64,000 bases of DNA from NCBI RefSeq assembly GCF_000518885.1, contig NZ_JAEL01000012.1, forward strand, positions 19,941-83,940, written 5' to 3'. Positions 53,986-61,659 of this stretch are shown in pieces. How positions within the stretch are numbered: the stretch's first letter is position 1; each line of letters begins with the position of its first letter. The position numbers and the translations under genes were made by a program. The notes under the pieces are model-generated. The model was not told the origin of the DNA, did not search any database, and saw only the letters and a program-made list of their open reading frames with translations. This DNA is from Bacillus sp. J33 (GTDB lineage: Bacteria > Bacillota > Bacilli > Bacillales > Cytobacillaceae).

Positions 53986-54286
53986 ACCACCGTATTATGC
54001 AGTGATATTTTCTTCGCAGCGAACTGAAGGTGACGGAGGTTATGGGAAAATGGCAGACAAAATAGTAGAGTTAGCTTCTAAACAGGAGGGTTACTTAGGC
54101 GGGGAAAGTGCTCGTGATGAGGGGTTGGGAAATACAGTGTCATACTGGGAATCACTAGGTGCGATAAAGAAATGGAAGGAAAATTCAGCACATCAAGTTG
54201 CCCAAGACAGAGGCAAAACAGAATGGTATAAAAAATTTGCCCTTAGAGTTTGTAAAGTGGAGAGAGATAATTTTATCGAAATGTAA
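53954..54286 (+). CDS. antibiotic-biosynthesis-monooxygenase-like protein, chimeric 5' end
   Basis: YqjZ-like ABM-fold protein of about 100 conserved residues: PPYYAVIFSSQRTEGDGGYG, LASKQEGYLGGESARDEGLG, VSYWESLGAIKKWKENSAHQ and KTEWYKKFALRVCKVERD. The normal N-terminus before PPYYA is missing. The first ten codons, from TTG 53954, are antisense to the cadA remnant, so the true 5' end was replaced by a recombination junction near 53985. No good ribosome site. The domain core is complete, but expression is doubtful. Confidence 0.65.
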   Translation: MKVSFTSFSPKPPYYAVIFSSQRTEGDGGYGKMADKIVELASKQEGYLGGESARDEGLGNTVSYWESLGAIKKWKENSAHQVAQDRGKTEWYKKFALRVCKVERDNFIEM

Positions 54287-54304
54287 AGTACCCCTTCCGC
54301 AAAT

Positions 54305-54835
54305 TTAGTTTGGTAATAAAGGAAGGATTCTCTCTATCCCGTTCGATGCCTGAATCACGCCGCAAGCCAATCTCTTTCCGGCATCCCCTGCCGGCTGCGT
54401 ACGGTAATCGTCGGGGTTCTGATGAATGATTACTGCTTTTCCGATCACATCGGCTGCGTTAAATTTATTGGTAAAGAAACACGTATACGCATAACCGTTA
54501 TTGGAAAAGAGTACCGGGAAATCGCCGGAGTGATTGCCGTGCGGCTGATTTGTCGGATTCCAGTGCTCTCCTGCGGCCTGAAAAGGCTCCTTATGATCTC
54601 CTATTTGACAGCTGCCGTTTTCATGTAGATGAAATCCGTGCGGGCCGATTGGGTCATTGTTTTCCTGAGCAGGTCGATAAGGCGGGAGTCCGTAAATTTG
54701 CGCACAAACCATCGTTCCTCCCAGGACTTGTTGAAAAGATACGATTCCCCTGATATCAGGGGCTAGAGGGCCGCCGTTGACTTCAGCGTAAACTGAGTTC
54801 ACCCGGTAATTGTAATATGAATGGTTGTAAAACAT
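54305..54835 (-). CDS. sodC: Cu/Zn superoxide dismutase family protein
   Basis: 176-residue SodC-like protein. Ligand motifs are present: GFHLHENGSC (copper His pair), GEHWNPTNQPHGNHSGDFPV (bridging His and zinc His/His/Asp) and VIIHQNPDDYRTQPAGDAGK (last copper His), with the conserved Cys in GKRLACGVI. No signal peptide is visible, unlike B. subtilis YojM, and the start MFYNHSYYNY is Tyr/Asn-rich. ATG with AAAGGAG on the minus strand. Probably removes superoxide, perhaps at the spore surface (inference). Confidence 0.9.
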   Translation of the reverse strand: MFYNHSYYNYRVNSVYAEVNGGPLAPDIRGIVSFQQVLGGTMVCAQIYGLPPYRPAQENNDPIGPHGFHLHENGSCQIGDHKEPFQAAGEHWNPTNQPHGNHSGDFPVLFSNNGYAYTCFFTNKFNAADVIGKAVIIHQNPDDYRTQPAGDAGKRLACGVIQASNGIERILPLLPN

Positions 54836-55054
54836 GTTATCCTTCTCCTTTCAATAATTAGTTCACATTTCGATTCATTGTATGCCTCCGCCTATAAATT
54901 CGTTATTCGAGTGCTACTTATTGTGTATGGAAATGCCAATACTCCAACGTCGGCAGTAAGAAATGCACGTGTGCCAATAAAATAATTATTGAATTAAATA
55001 ATAATGTTTCATTTTATAAAGCTGTTAAAGTCGTTTTAAAACGCTGGGATTGTT

Positions 55055-55135
55055 ATTCCATTATAGGGCTATAGGGCGTTTTTCCGAAAAAGAATCTGCG
55101 CCTATTTTGCATGAAAAGGGCCTGATTGTTGACCA
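55055..55135 (+). repeat. structured repeat, full form A+B
   Basis: ATTCCATTATAGGGCTATAG, GGCGTTTTTCCGAAAAAGAA, GCGCC, then ATGAAAAGGGCCTGATTGTT GACCAAC. Confidence 0.7.
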
Positions 55136-55186
55136 ACACGTTTAAAGGAAATTGGTAAAGGCGAAGAGGTTGTGAATGTTTTCACT

Positions 55187-55218
55187 TAAACTAACGGGCA
55201 GGTTAGTTTAATAAGAAG
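55187..55218 (+). repeat. structured repeat, part B
   Basis: AAACTAACGGGCAGGTTAGT then TTAATAAGAAG. Confidence 0.65.
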
Positions 55219-55296
55219 TTCCCAAAATACAGGAATTCATTTGAGCATTACAGAATATTTTTTATAAATAAATAGTGAGTTCGGGAGGAGTAAGTT

Positions 55297-55833
55297 ATGA
55301 ACATTCAAGCTGTTTTCATAGATAGAGATGGAACTATCGGGGGGAGTGATAAGGTTATTTATCCTGGAGAGTTTGAATTGTTTCCCAATGTTGCAGATTC
55401 AATACAGCATTTAAAAGACTCTGGGATATTAATCTTCTCTTTTACTAACCAGCCAGGTATATCCAAAGGAGAAGCAACAGTAGAGGACTTTGAAAAAGAA
55501 CTTATTGAATTTGGATTTAATAAAGTTTACATATGTCCACATCAACATAATGAAGGATGTAATTGTAGAAAACCTTCTACTGGTATGCTGATTAAAGGTG
55601 CTGAGGAAAATAATTTAAAATTAGCTGAGTGTGTAGTTATAGGGGATAGATGGACAGATATGGTTGCAGCTAACGAGGCTGGCTGTATAAAAATATTAGT
55701 GAAAACAGGTTCAGGTACTGAAGCATATAATAAATACATAAACAGTGAGTTTTCTGATCATTGGGGTGAAGTTAAGCCCGATTATATAGCTGCAGATATA
55801 AATGATGCTGTTAAATGGTTAATGACAAACTAA
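55297..55833 (+). CDS. HAD-IIIA family phosphatase (GmhB-like)
   Basis: 178-residue HAD-superfamily phosphatase. The nucleophile motif is AVFIDRDGTIGG (residues 5-16, DxD), motif II FSFTNQPGIS near 47 and motif IV VVIGDRWTDMVAA near 113. The zinc loop CPHQHNEGCNCRKP near 80-93 is typical of heptose-bisphosphate and histidinol-phosphate phosphatases. GGGAGGAG precedes the ATG. Substrate cannot be decided; it stands alone, not in a heptose operon, so it is an accessory single-gene unit. Confidence 0.9.
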   Translation: MNIQAVFIDRDGTIGGSDKVIYPGEFELFPNVADSIQHLKDSGILIFSFTNQPGISKGEATVEDFEKELIEFGFNKVYICPHQHNEGCNCRKPSTGMLIKGAEENNLKLAECVVIGDRWTDMVAANEAGCIKILVKTGSGTEAYNKYINSEFSDHWGEVKPDYIAADINDAVKWLMTN

Positions 55834-55857
55834 CAATATTTATACATTTAATTATTA

Positions 55858-55925
55858 ATGGATGCGTTTCTACAATAAGTAGAGACGCTTTTTTACTAAC
55901 GGGCAGTTTTGTTGAAGAAGGATTT
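55858..55925 (+). repeat. structured repeat, full form
   Basis: GGATGCGTTTCT, loop ACAATAAGT, AGAGACGC, T-run, then ACTAACGGGCAGTTTTGTTG AAGAAGG. Confidence 0.75.
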
Positions 55926-55981
55926 TTTATATACTCTCGAGAAAGGTCTTAAATCAAATAAAGCTTTTTTCGGAGGAAGAT

Positions 55982-56440
55982 ATGGAAGAGTTTAAAGTGA
56001 AGCAATTAAAAAGTTTGTTTAATGTTGATTTAACCCATTTAGTTAAGGAAAGCAAAACAGAGGGTTTTCGATTTCTTGAAAGATTAGTTAATGATTATGA
56101 AAATGGCACTAATAACTTTAATAAACCTGGGGAATCTTTATATGGTTTGTTTAACAAAGAAGGTATACTAATTGCTATTGGAGGGCTTAATATAGACCCA
56201 TTTTCAAATGATGAAAAAGTTGGACGGTTGAGAAGGTTCTATGTTTCTAAGGATTATCGAAGGAATGGTCTTGGAAGACTTGTGTTAACTCAAATAATTA
56301 ACGATGCAAAACACTTTTATAAGGTTTTAGTACTTCATACAGATACAGAACAAGGAGATAAATTTTATACTTCCCTTGGATTTTCAAAGGCAAATATTTA
56401 TCCAAATTCAACACATTATTTAAGCCTATTTAATATGTGA
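55982..56440 (+). CDS. GNAT family N-acetyltransferase
   Basis: 152-residue acetyltransferase. The acetyl-CoA-binding motif A is seen as FYVSKDYRRNGLGRLVLTQI near residues 92-110, preceded by ILIAIGGLNIDPFSNDEKVG and followed by KVLVLHTDTEQGDKFYTSLG. CGGAGG lies seven bases before the ATG. Substrate unknown; one-gene unit between structured repeats at 55858 and 56485, similar in character to cassette-borne acetyltransferases. Confidence 0.9.
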   Translation: MEEFKVKQLKSLFNVDLTHLVKESKTEGFRFLERLVNDYENGTNNFNKPGESLYGLFNKEGILIAIGGLNIDPFSNDEKVGRLRRFYVSKDYRRNGLGRLVLTQIINDAKHFYKVLVLHTDTEQGDKFYTSLGFSKANIYPNSTHYLSLFNM

Positions 56441-56459
56441 AATGGTGCGTTATATGATC

Positions 56460-56487
56460 CAGCTGCCAAACCAGGTGGCTTTTTCTT
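56460..56487 (+). terminator. intrinsic terminator after GNAT gene
   Basis: AGCTGCC and GGTGGCT pair around AAACCA, followed by TTTTC. Confidence 0.65.
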
Positions 56488-56520
56488 TTTGAACAAACGG
56501 GCAGCTTAGTTGAATATGGA
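56485..56520 (+). repeat. structured repeat, part B
   Basis: TTTTTGAACAAACGGGCAGC then TTAGTTGAATATGG. Confidence 0.65.
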
Positions 56521-56576
56521 ATATGTATTTACTAGCAGAATATACATAATTAGGTAATGTGAAGATGGGAGCTTAA

Positions 56577-56690
56577 ATGGATAAGGGCAGTATTTTCGCC
56601 CTGCTCGGCTCCAACGGGGCAGGCAAGACAGCGGTTGTCAAAGAAGTTTATTACGGAATAATGGTGACATTAAATTAAACCGAGAATAAA
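56577..56690 (+). pseudogene. ABC transporter ATPase fragment
   Basis: Short remnant with a Walker A motif: ATG frame GSIFALLGSNGAGKTAVVK, then a shift to SLLRNNGDIKLNRE in the next frame near 56645. Both pieces fit the start of an ABC ATPase nucleotide-binding domain. GC-rich like the following gene, so it probably arrived on the same foreign segment. Confidence 0.6.
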
Positions 56691-56770
56691 CGTCCGATAA
56701 ACAATCAGCTCTATGCCGAGAGCAGGACATATCCATAGAGCTGATAAAAAAGCAAAGAGAGGGAAACCAA

Positions 56771-58012
56771 ATGAAAAAGATTTCAACGGTACAAAATAAC
56801 AACGGCTTCTCAGAAACAGGGCTGCGCAGAATGCGTAAGGTGCTGGCACGGCATGTCGATTCCGGGAAGATTCCTGGGCTTGTCGCTCTAGTTAGCCGGT
56901 ATGGTGAGACGCACGTCGAAGCGATCGGAACGATGCGCCATGATGGTGGTGCGCCGATGCGCCGGGACACGATCTTTCGGATGGCGTCAACGTCCAAGCC
57001 AGTCGCGGTCGCGGCGGCGATGATTTTGCTCGACGAGTGCAAGATACGGCTGGACGACCTAGTAGAGCAGTGGCTGCCTGAACTCGCCAATCGGCAGGTG
57101 CTGAAACGACCCGACAGTCCGCTGGACGATACTGTGCCAGCACGGCGGCCGATTACCGTACGGGATCTGCTAACCTCCACGTTTGGGCTCGGCTTGGATT
57201 TTACGGCGCTGGACACTCCGATCATGAACGCGATCCTCGAGAAGAATCTCGCGGCCAATGTACCACCGATGCCCGATCCGGATGAGTGGATGCGCCGCCT
57301 AGGCTCACTTCCGCTGCAGTACCAGCCCGGAGAGCGCTGGCAATACAACATCAGCAGCGATCTACTTGGCGTGCTCGTTGCTAGAGTCACTGGCCAGTCG
57401 TATGGAACGTTCCTGCGCGAACGCATCTTCGATCCGCTGGGCATGAAAGACACCGGTTTCTACGTGCCCGAAAGCAAGATCGACCGGCTGCCGCCCCTCT
57501 ACGCCCCCGATCCGCAAACCGGAGAGTTCATCGTGTGGGACGAGGCCAAGGGAGGACTCCATAGCCAGCCTCCGGCGTTCGAAAGCGGCGGTGGCGGACT
57601 TTCCTCCACCGTCGATGACTATCACGCTTACTTCCGGATGCTGCTGAACAAAGGGATGCACGGGAGCAAACGGATCTTGTCCCGGGCCGCCGTCGAGCTG
57701 ATGACTACCAACCGCCTTACGCCCGAGCAACAAGCCGTCCGAAACGAAATGGCCACCAACAACGTCCATATATCATTCGGCCAAGGGCAGCACGGTGGCT
57801 GGGGCATGGGGATGGCGGTGCGCACCTACCGCGGCGACTACGCGCCCATCGGCCAGTTCGGCTGGGACGGAGGAAGCGGCACCTCGACCTACGCCGACCC
57901 GGAAAATCAGCTCATCGGAATCCTGCTCACCCAACTTGGGTCGTCTGTTCCGGATCCGATGCATCTTATGCTCGACTTCTGGACCATGCTCTACCAGGCA
58001 ATCGAAGACTGA
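56771..58012 (+). CDS. serine hydrolase, beta-lactamase/class C family (foreign GC-rich gene)
   Basis: 413-residue serine hydrolase of the beta-lactamase/penicillin-binding fold, without signal peptide. The nucleophile motif SxxK is in RMASTSKPVAVAAAM near residue 73, and the second motif YxN in ERWQYNISSDLLGVL near 195. C-terminal HGGWGMGMAVRTYRGDYAPI takes the place of the HxG/KTG region. GC content and codon use are far higher than in any neighbour, with frequent GCC, CTG and GAC codons, so the gene was probably acquired from a high-GC donor. Esterase, amidase or beta-lactam function cannot be separated from sequence. Confidence 0.9.
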   Translation: MKKISTVQNNNGFSETGLRRMRKVLARHVDSGKIPGLVALVSRYGETHVEAIGTMRHDGGAPMRRDTIFRMASTSKPVAVAAAMILLDECKIRLDDLVEQWLPELANRQVLKRPDSPLDDTVPARRPITVRDLLTSTFGLGLDFTALDTPIMNAILEKNLAANVPPMPDPDEWMRRLGSLPLQYQPGERWQYNISSDLLGVLVARVTGQSYGTFLRERIFDPLGMKDTGFYVPESKIDRLPPLYAPDPQTGEFIVWDEAKGGLHSQPPAFESGGGGLSSTVDDYHAYFRMLLNKGMHGSKRILSRAAVELMTTNRLTPEQQAVRNEMATNNVHISFGQGQHGGWGMGMAVRTYRGDYAPIGQFGWDGGSGTSTYADPENQLIGILLTQLGSSVPDPMHLMLDFWTMLYQAIED

Positions 58013-58044
58013 CACCGAGCCCGCGGTTCGTCGTTCGTTTAAAA

Positions 58045-58071
58045 AAAGGCCGGTGAATTTCATCGGCCTTA
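58045..58071 (+). terminator. intrinsic terminator after serine hydrolase
   Basis: AAGGCCG and CGGCCTT pair around GTGAATTTCAT, followed by ATTGG. Confidence 0.7.
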
Positions 58072-58437
58072 TTGGGGCAGAACCTTGATTTGACGCGGAG
58101 TTGGTTGGATGGAGTGAAAGCAGCCAAGGTCATAGCCGTCGTTGGAAGTCTATGCAACGCTTGCAATCACCGATGCCCCGCAGTTATATCACGAGGTCAT
58201 CAATAAATGATTTCCCATTTTAATTACATTTAGATTGCGGGTGGTTTCAGCTTCGCTGATACTACCCCTTTTTAAGTTGAAAAAATAAATTGATAAAAAT
58301 GCTCGACTTAAGGGTGCGTTATTTCAGGAAGTATTAACTCCTTTTTTATTGAAGTTATTAAACTAATGAAGCAGGTTAATGGAAGAAGTATAATAATAAA
58401 AAACAGAAAATTTTTAAAAATAGAGGAGGAATTAAGT
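58072..58437. other. intergenic region, end of the GC-rich island
   Basis: A frame at about 58138-58208 reads EVYATLAITDAPQLYHEVIN then K and stop; it looks like the 3' end of a lost gene that I do not recognise. A GGTGGTTTCAGC...GATACTACC hairpin follows at 58240-58266, then a structured repeat at 58306. Confidence 0.45.
58306..58352 (+). repeat. structured repeat, degenerate
   Basis: CGACTTAAGGGTGCGTTATT then TCAGGAAGTATTAACTCC and a T-run. Confidence 0.5.
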
Positions 58438-58578
58438 TTGGGCAAAACTCAAGTAATGGTTTTCTTCAGTCTATGCGGAGATAGTTTTCCATTAGATGAC
58501 GTAACGGAAAAGTTAGAAGTAATGACTACTGAAACTTTAAAAAATGATGATTTAATTCCAAACCGTTCAAAGGGGTAA
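58438..58578 (+). pseudogene. DUF4279-like gene, 5' fragment
   Basis: TTG start with GAGGAGG ten bases upstream gives 46 residues: GKTQVMVFFSLCGDSFPLDD, VTEKLEVMTTETLKNDDLIP, NRSKG and stop. This is the N-terminal part of DUF4279-type proteins, which normally run to about 140 residues. The frame stops nine bases before the phosphotransferase start, so the rest of the gene was lost where the next gene was joined. Confidence 0.55.
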
Positions 58579-58587
58579 TCAAAGAAC

Positions 58588-59460
58588 ATGTTGAATATTA
58601 CCGTTGATTTAGTTCAAAGTTTAATAAAAGAACAATTTCCAGAATGGTCCATTTTAGAAATAAAACCAGTTAAAAACGGCGGACACGACAACAGAACCTT
58701 TCATTTAGGTGAAAATATGAGTGTAAGATTACCAAGTGCTGAAGGGTATGTTTCTCAAGTTGAGAAAGAACATAAATGGTTGCCGGTGTTATCTAAGCAC
58801 CTTTCCTTACCAATTTCTAAGCCACTTGCTAAGGGAAAACCTAATAAGGATTATCCATACCCTTGGTCAATTTACAAATGGGTAGAGGGCGAGACAGTGA
58901 CCCACGAAAATATAGTTGATATGAATCAATTTGCAAAAGATTTAGGAAAATTTTTAGCAGAGTTACAGTCTATTGACACGAGTGAAGGTCCTTTAGGAGG
59001 TCTTCATAATTATTATAGAGGGTGCCCATTAACCGAATTTAAATTTAATGAATGGACTTTATCTGCTATTGATACCCTAGGCAATTTAGTAGATAGGAAA
59101 AAGTGTCTTAAAATATGGAATAGGGCAATCTCTACTGAGTGGATGAAAGAACCTGTGTGGATTCACGGTGATGTTGCTCCTGGTAATCTTCTTGTAACTA
59201 ATGGTAGATTATCAGCAGTTATTGATTTTGGAGTTATGGCAGTAGGAGACCCTGCCGCAGACCTTGCCATGGCTTGGACATTTTTTGATGAAAAAAGCAG
59301 AGACATTTTTTTGAATTCAATTGGACTGGATAAAGATACAGAAGACAGAGCTAGGGGCTGGGCTCTATGGAAGGCACTTACTACCTGCGTATGGGATTCC
59401 AAGGAGTCAGAAGCTGTTAAACAAGCCAAGAAAGTTATAGATATTCTTACGAATGAATAA
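58588..59460 (+). CDS. aminoglycoside-phosphotransferase-family kinase
   Basis: 290-residue APH/choline-kinase-like enzyme. N-terminal lobe with KNGGHDNRTFHLGENMSVRL; catalytic loop VWIHGDVAPGNLLVTNGRLS near residue 192 (HGD...N); metal-binding AVIDFGVMAVGDPAADLAMA near 213 (DFG-like and the D-PAxDLA motif). No signal peptide. Members phosphorylate aminoglycosides, macrolides or small alcohols; the substrate here is unknown. ATG follows AAAGGGG. Placed after a DUF4279 fragment, near the end of the repeat array. Confidence 0.9.
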   Translation: MLNITVDLVQSLIKEQFPEWSILEIKPVKNGGHDNRTFHLGENMSVRLPSAEGYVSQVEKEHKWLPVLSKHLSLPISKPLAKGKPNKDYPYPWSIYKWVEGETVTHENIVDMNQFAKDLGKFLAELQSIDTSEGPLGGLHNYYRGCPLTEFKFNEWTLSAIDTLGNLVDRKKCLKIWNRAISTEWMKEPVWIHGDVAPGNLLVTNGRLSAVIDFGVMAVGDPAADLAMAWTFFDEKSRDIFLNSIGLDKDTEDRARGWALWKALTTCVWDSKESEAVKQAKKVIDILTNE

Positions 59461-59649
59461 TTAATGAATTTAAGCAGGGGCTATTCGACAAGTTTTGCTG
59501 TAAAGACAGATAAAGCGATTACTCTATTACCTGTTTTGGAGGAATTATATGAATGGGGAGTAAAAACCGGAATACTTAATAGAATCGGAGAGAATAACAA
59601 TCTAAGAAAGGAAAGGGCGTTTCTTTGTATTGATTGCTTTTTGTGATAC

Positions 59650-59736
59650 CACAAAAGGAGCACCGTTCCTGTAATAAATGAATATGATTCTATAGTTTGT
59701 GAACTATTATTCTTAAACAAACGGATCCTTTAGCAC
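59650..59736 (+). repeat. structured repeat, two degenerate copies
   Basis: CAAAAGGAGCACCGTTCCTG, TAATAAATGAAT, then CTTAAACAAACGGATCCTTT. Rightmost copies of the array. Confidence 0.5.
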
Positions 59737-59794
59737 ACTAAGAATCCCAAGAAACAATCAAACTTTTTTATAAAATTGTATATGAGTTCACAAG

Positions 59795-59838
59795 AAAAGA
59801 CTCCATTTTGCTCAAACTTTTTCTGAATGGAGTCTTTT
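59795..59838. terminator. intrinsic terminator
   Basis: AAAGACTCCATT and AATGGAGTCTTT pair around an 18-base loop, followed by TTATTTAC. Confidence 0.75.
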
Positions 59839-59938
59839 TATTTACAATTAAATCAGGGTTAATAGGAAGTAAATAAACAAACTTTATTCGATAATAGTAA
59901 GGCAAGATTTCTTTTAGTTATTTTTTAGCTTTCCACTG

Positions 59939-60106
59939 CTAATAATATAAAACATTTACTTTATTACACTTGATGCATTTTTCATAATATTGATTTCTTT
60001 TAAAATGATGATCACAATTTTGCTGTATTTCTGCTAATTGTTTTTCCAAAAAAGCAAGATGAATTTTCAACTGGTTAATTTCTTCTTCAATTTGTTCGAT
60101 CTTCAC
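59939..60106 (-). CDS. small coiled-coil protein with C-terminal CxxC
   Basis: 55 residues on the minus strand, GTG start after GGGAGG. A coiled coil (KIEQIEEEINQLKIHLAFLE, KQLAEIQQN) is followed by CDHHFKRNQYYEKCIKCNKV NVLYY, giving Cys, His-His and CxxC as a possible zinc site. Similar small proteins with a coiled coil plus C-x(n)-CxKC end occur in other Bacillus, as far as I recall, without known function. Intact and well placed ribosome site, so probably real. Confidence 0.65.
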   Translation of the reverse strand: MKIEQIEEEINQLKIHLAFLEKQLAEIQQNCDHHFKRNQYYEKCIKCNKVNVLYY

Positions 60107-60127
60107 CGGAATAGCCTCCCAAGAAAG

Positions 60128-60436
<309 letters not shown>

Positions 60437-60514
60437 AGATTAAATCTCTCCCTTTTATTAAAATTAAAGGTCGAGATCTAGAACAAAACGAGTGGATGAA
60501 AAGAAATGAAGTAC

Positions 60515-60556
60515 ATAAAAAAGCCGAATCCAAAAAGGATGGACCGGCTTTGTTTG
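60515..60556 (-). terminator. terminator of the TPP riboswitch
   Basis: On the minus strand AAAGCCG and CGGCTTT flank a TCCATCC/GGAT inner pair, followed by TTTT. Lies between riboswitch and thiC start, as expected for transcriptional control. Confidence 0.75.
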
Positions 60557-60593
60557 TATGTAGAAGTTGATTCAATACATGATGACTTTTTCT

Positions 60594-60690
60594 AACTTCC
60601 CCACGCTAGTATGATCTAGATCAGGTCCAAAGGGTCAAGAAACTTTAACGTGTTTCTCTCTCAGCCCACCTTATTGGACTCCCCTAGTTA
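60594..60690 (-). promoter_or_regulatory. TPP riboswitch (THI element)
   Basis: On the minus strand: GGGGAGTCC, GGTGGGCTGAGAGAG, ACCCTTTGGACCTGATC, then TAGATCATACTAGCGTGGGGAA, matching the conserved CTGAGA, ACCTGATC and CTAGCG-GGGA segments (last quoted stretch split here: TAGATCATACTAGCG, TGGGGAA). Binds thiamine pyrophosphate and normally turns off thiC. Its target is now only a remnant. Confidence 0.93.
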
Positions 60691-60860
60691 TTTCTATTCA
60701 ATTTGGTTTTAGTATACATGAGTCTTACATAAAATAAAAGGAACATTAAAAAATATAAAAATATAAAAAACCAGTTGATTTAAAGACGGACAGCAGCAGG
60801 TTTTATTGTTACTATATCAATAAACAATAACATTTTTATTTTGAACGGGGGAGGAAAAAT

Positions 60861-61502
60861 ATGTTTACTAAAGAAGAAAAAGAAGCTATATATAAAGTTA
60901 TTTACAATAGAAGAGATATTCGAAGTTTTTTGCCTGCTCCCATCCCAGAAAATACTGTACATAAAATACTAAATGCAGCTCATCATGCACCCTCAGTAGG
61001 ATTTATGCAGCCATGGAATTTTATATTAGTTTCCTCAGACGACATAAAAGAAAAGTTAGCGTGGGCAGCGGATAAGGAAAGAAGAGCATTGGCTATTCAT
61101 TATGAAGGAGAAAAAGAATCGAAATTTCTTAGTTTAAAAGTTGAAGGGCTAAAAGAAGCTCCTTTAACCATATGTGTAACTTGTGATCCAACAAGAGGAG
61201 GTTCGCATGTATTAGGACGTAATTCAATTCCTGAAACAGATGCTTTATCAACTGCTTGTGCCATTCAAAATATGTGGTTAGCAGCTTGTGCTGAAGGGCT
61301 TGCAATGGGGTGGGTAAGTTTTTATAAAAAGAATGATGTTCGTGATATTCTGGAAATACCGCCACATATTGATCCTATTGCTCTTATTTCTATTGGCTAC
61401 ACCGATGAGTATCCGGAGAAACCTATCTTGGAATTGGCTAACTGGGAAAGAAGACAATCATTAGACCAGCTTATTTTTAAAAATAAATGGATGAAAAAAT
61501 AA
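60861..61502 (+). CDS. bluB: 5,6-dimethylbenzimidazole synthase
   Basis: 213-residue nitroreductase-fold flavoenzyme BluB, which converts reduced FMN with oxygen to 5,6-dimethylbenzimidazole, the lower ligand of cobalamin. Motifs: YNRRDIRSFLPAPIPENTVH, AHHAPSVGFMQPWNFILVSS (FMN site) and AEGLAMGWVSFYKKNDVRDI. GGGGGAGG precedes the ATG. It lies upstream of a cobalamin riboswitch and cobT, the gene that activates this base, so the two work in succession. BluB rather than a plain nitroreductase because of the NRRDIRSF and MQPWNF signatures. Confidence 0.93.
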   Translation: MFTKEEKEAIYKVIYNRRDIRSFLPAPIPENTVHKILNAAHHAPSVGFMQPWNFILVSSDDIKEKLAWAADKERRALAIHYEGEKESKFLSLKVEGLKEAPLTICVTCDPTRGGSHVLGRNSIPETDALSTACAIQNMWLAACAEGLAMGWVSFYKKNDVRDILEIPPHIDPIALISIGYTDEYPEKPILELANWERRQSLDQLIFKNKWMKK

Positions 61503-61659
61503 AACGTATTAACCAATCCTCTATTTAAATTAGTGAATGGGGAGTCATGAGTTTACCGTAATGCCGTAAATGTAATACTCAATTTAAATGGAGTAAACAG
61601 TTGGATCATTTTCTTACTATTAAGTGAAGGATTATCTTCTAAAAAAAATTAAATAGAAA

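Larger units (their letters stand above)
54836..55296. other. intergenic region with two structured repeats
   Basis: 461 bp between divergent sodC and HAD genes. It holds two repeat copies (55055-55135 and 55187-55218). A/T-rich promoters for both genes are likely here, but none is clear enough to mark. Confidence 0.5.
30509..59740 (+). repeat. array of about 28 same-orientation structured repeats between accessory genes
   Basis: Repeat family confined to this zone. Full form has part A, a hairpin GGGCGC-stem-TGGAATAAGG-stem-GCGC often followed by T-runs, then part B, roughly AAAGGGCCAGATTCTTGAATAAGA. An upstream TTATTCAACAAA is often present and is the inverse of TTGAATAA at the end. Arms differ between copies but keep pairing, while loop and GGGC are conserved. 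All copies point with the + strand genes and lie between gene modules. I do not know a published name for it. Confidence 0.75.
59461..59938. other. intergenic region with last repeat copies and terminator
   Basis: Contains two degenerate structured repeats (59650-59690, CAAAAGGAGCACCGTTCCTG type, and 59712-59736) and a terminator at 59795-59838. A 60-codon frame from ATG 59464 (ending RKERAFLCIDCFL) has no ribosome site and no family resemblance; it may be a remnant. Confidence 0.5.

Noticed and set aside
57628..58063. Long minus-strand frames antisense to the serine hydrolase gene
   Set aside because: High GC produces long open frames on the opposite strand; no motifs.
58360..58437. ATG 58366 as start of the DUF4279-like fragment
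   Set aside because: The ribosome site GAGGAGG lies after it; TTG 58438 matches the family start.
59464..59646. 60-aa frame after the phosphotransferase gene
   Set aside because: ATG directly follows the previous stop without a ribosome site, and the end lies at a degenerate repeat; kept only as a possible remnant.
30509..59740. Classical integron
   Set aside because: No intI-type integrase, and the repeat lacks the GTTRRRY/RYYYAAC core of attC sites; only the layout is similar.
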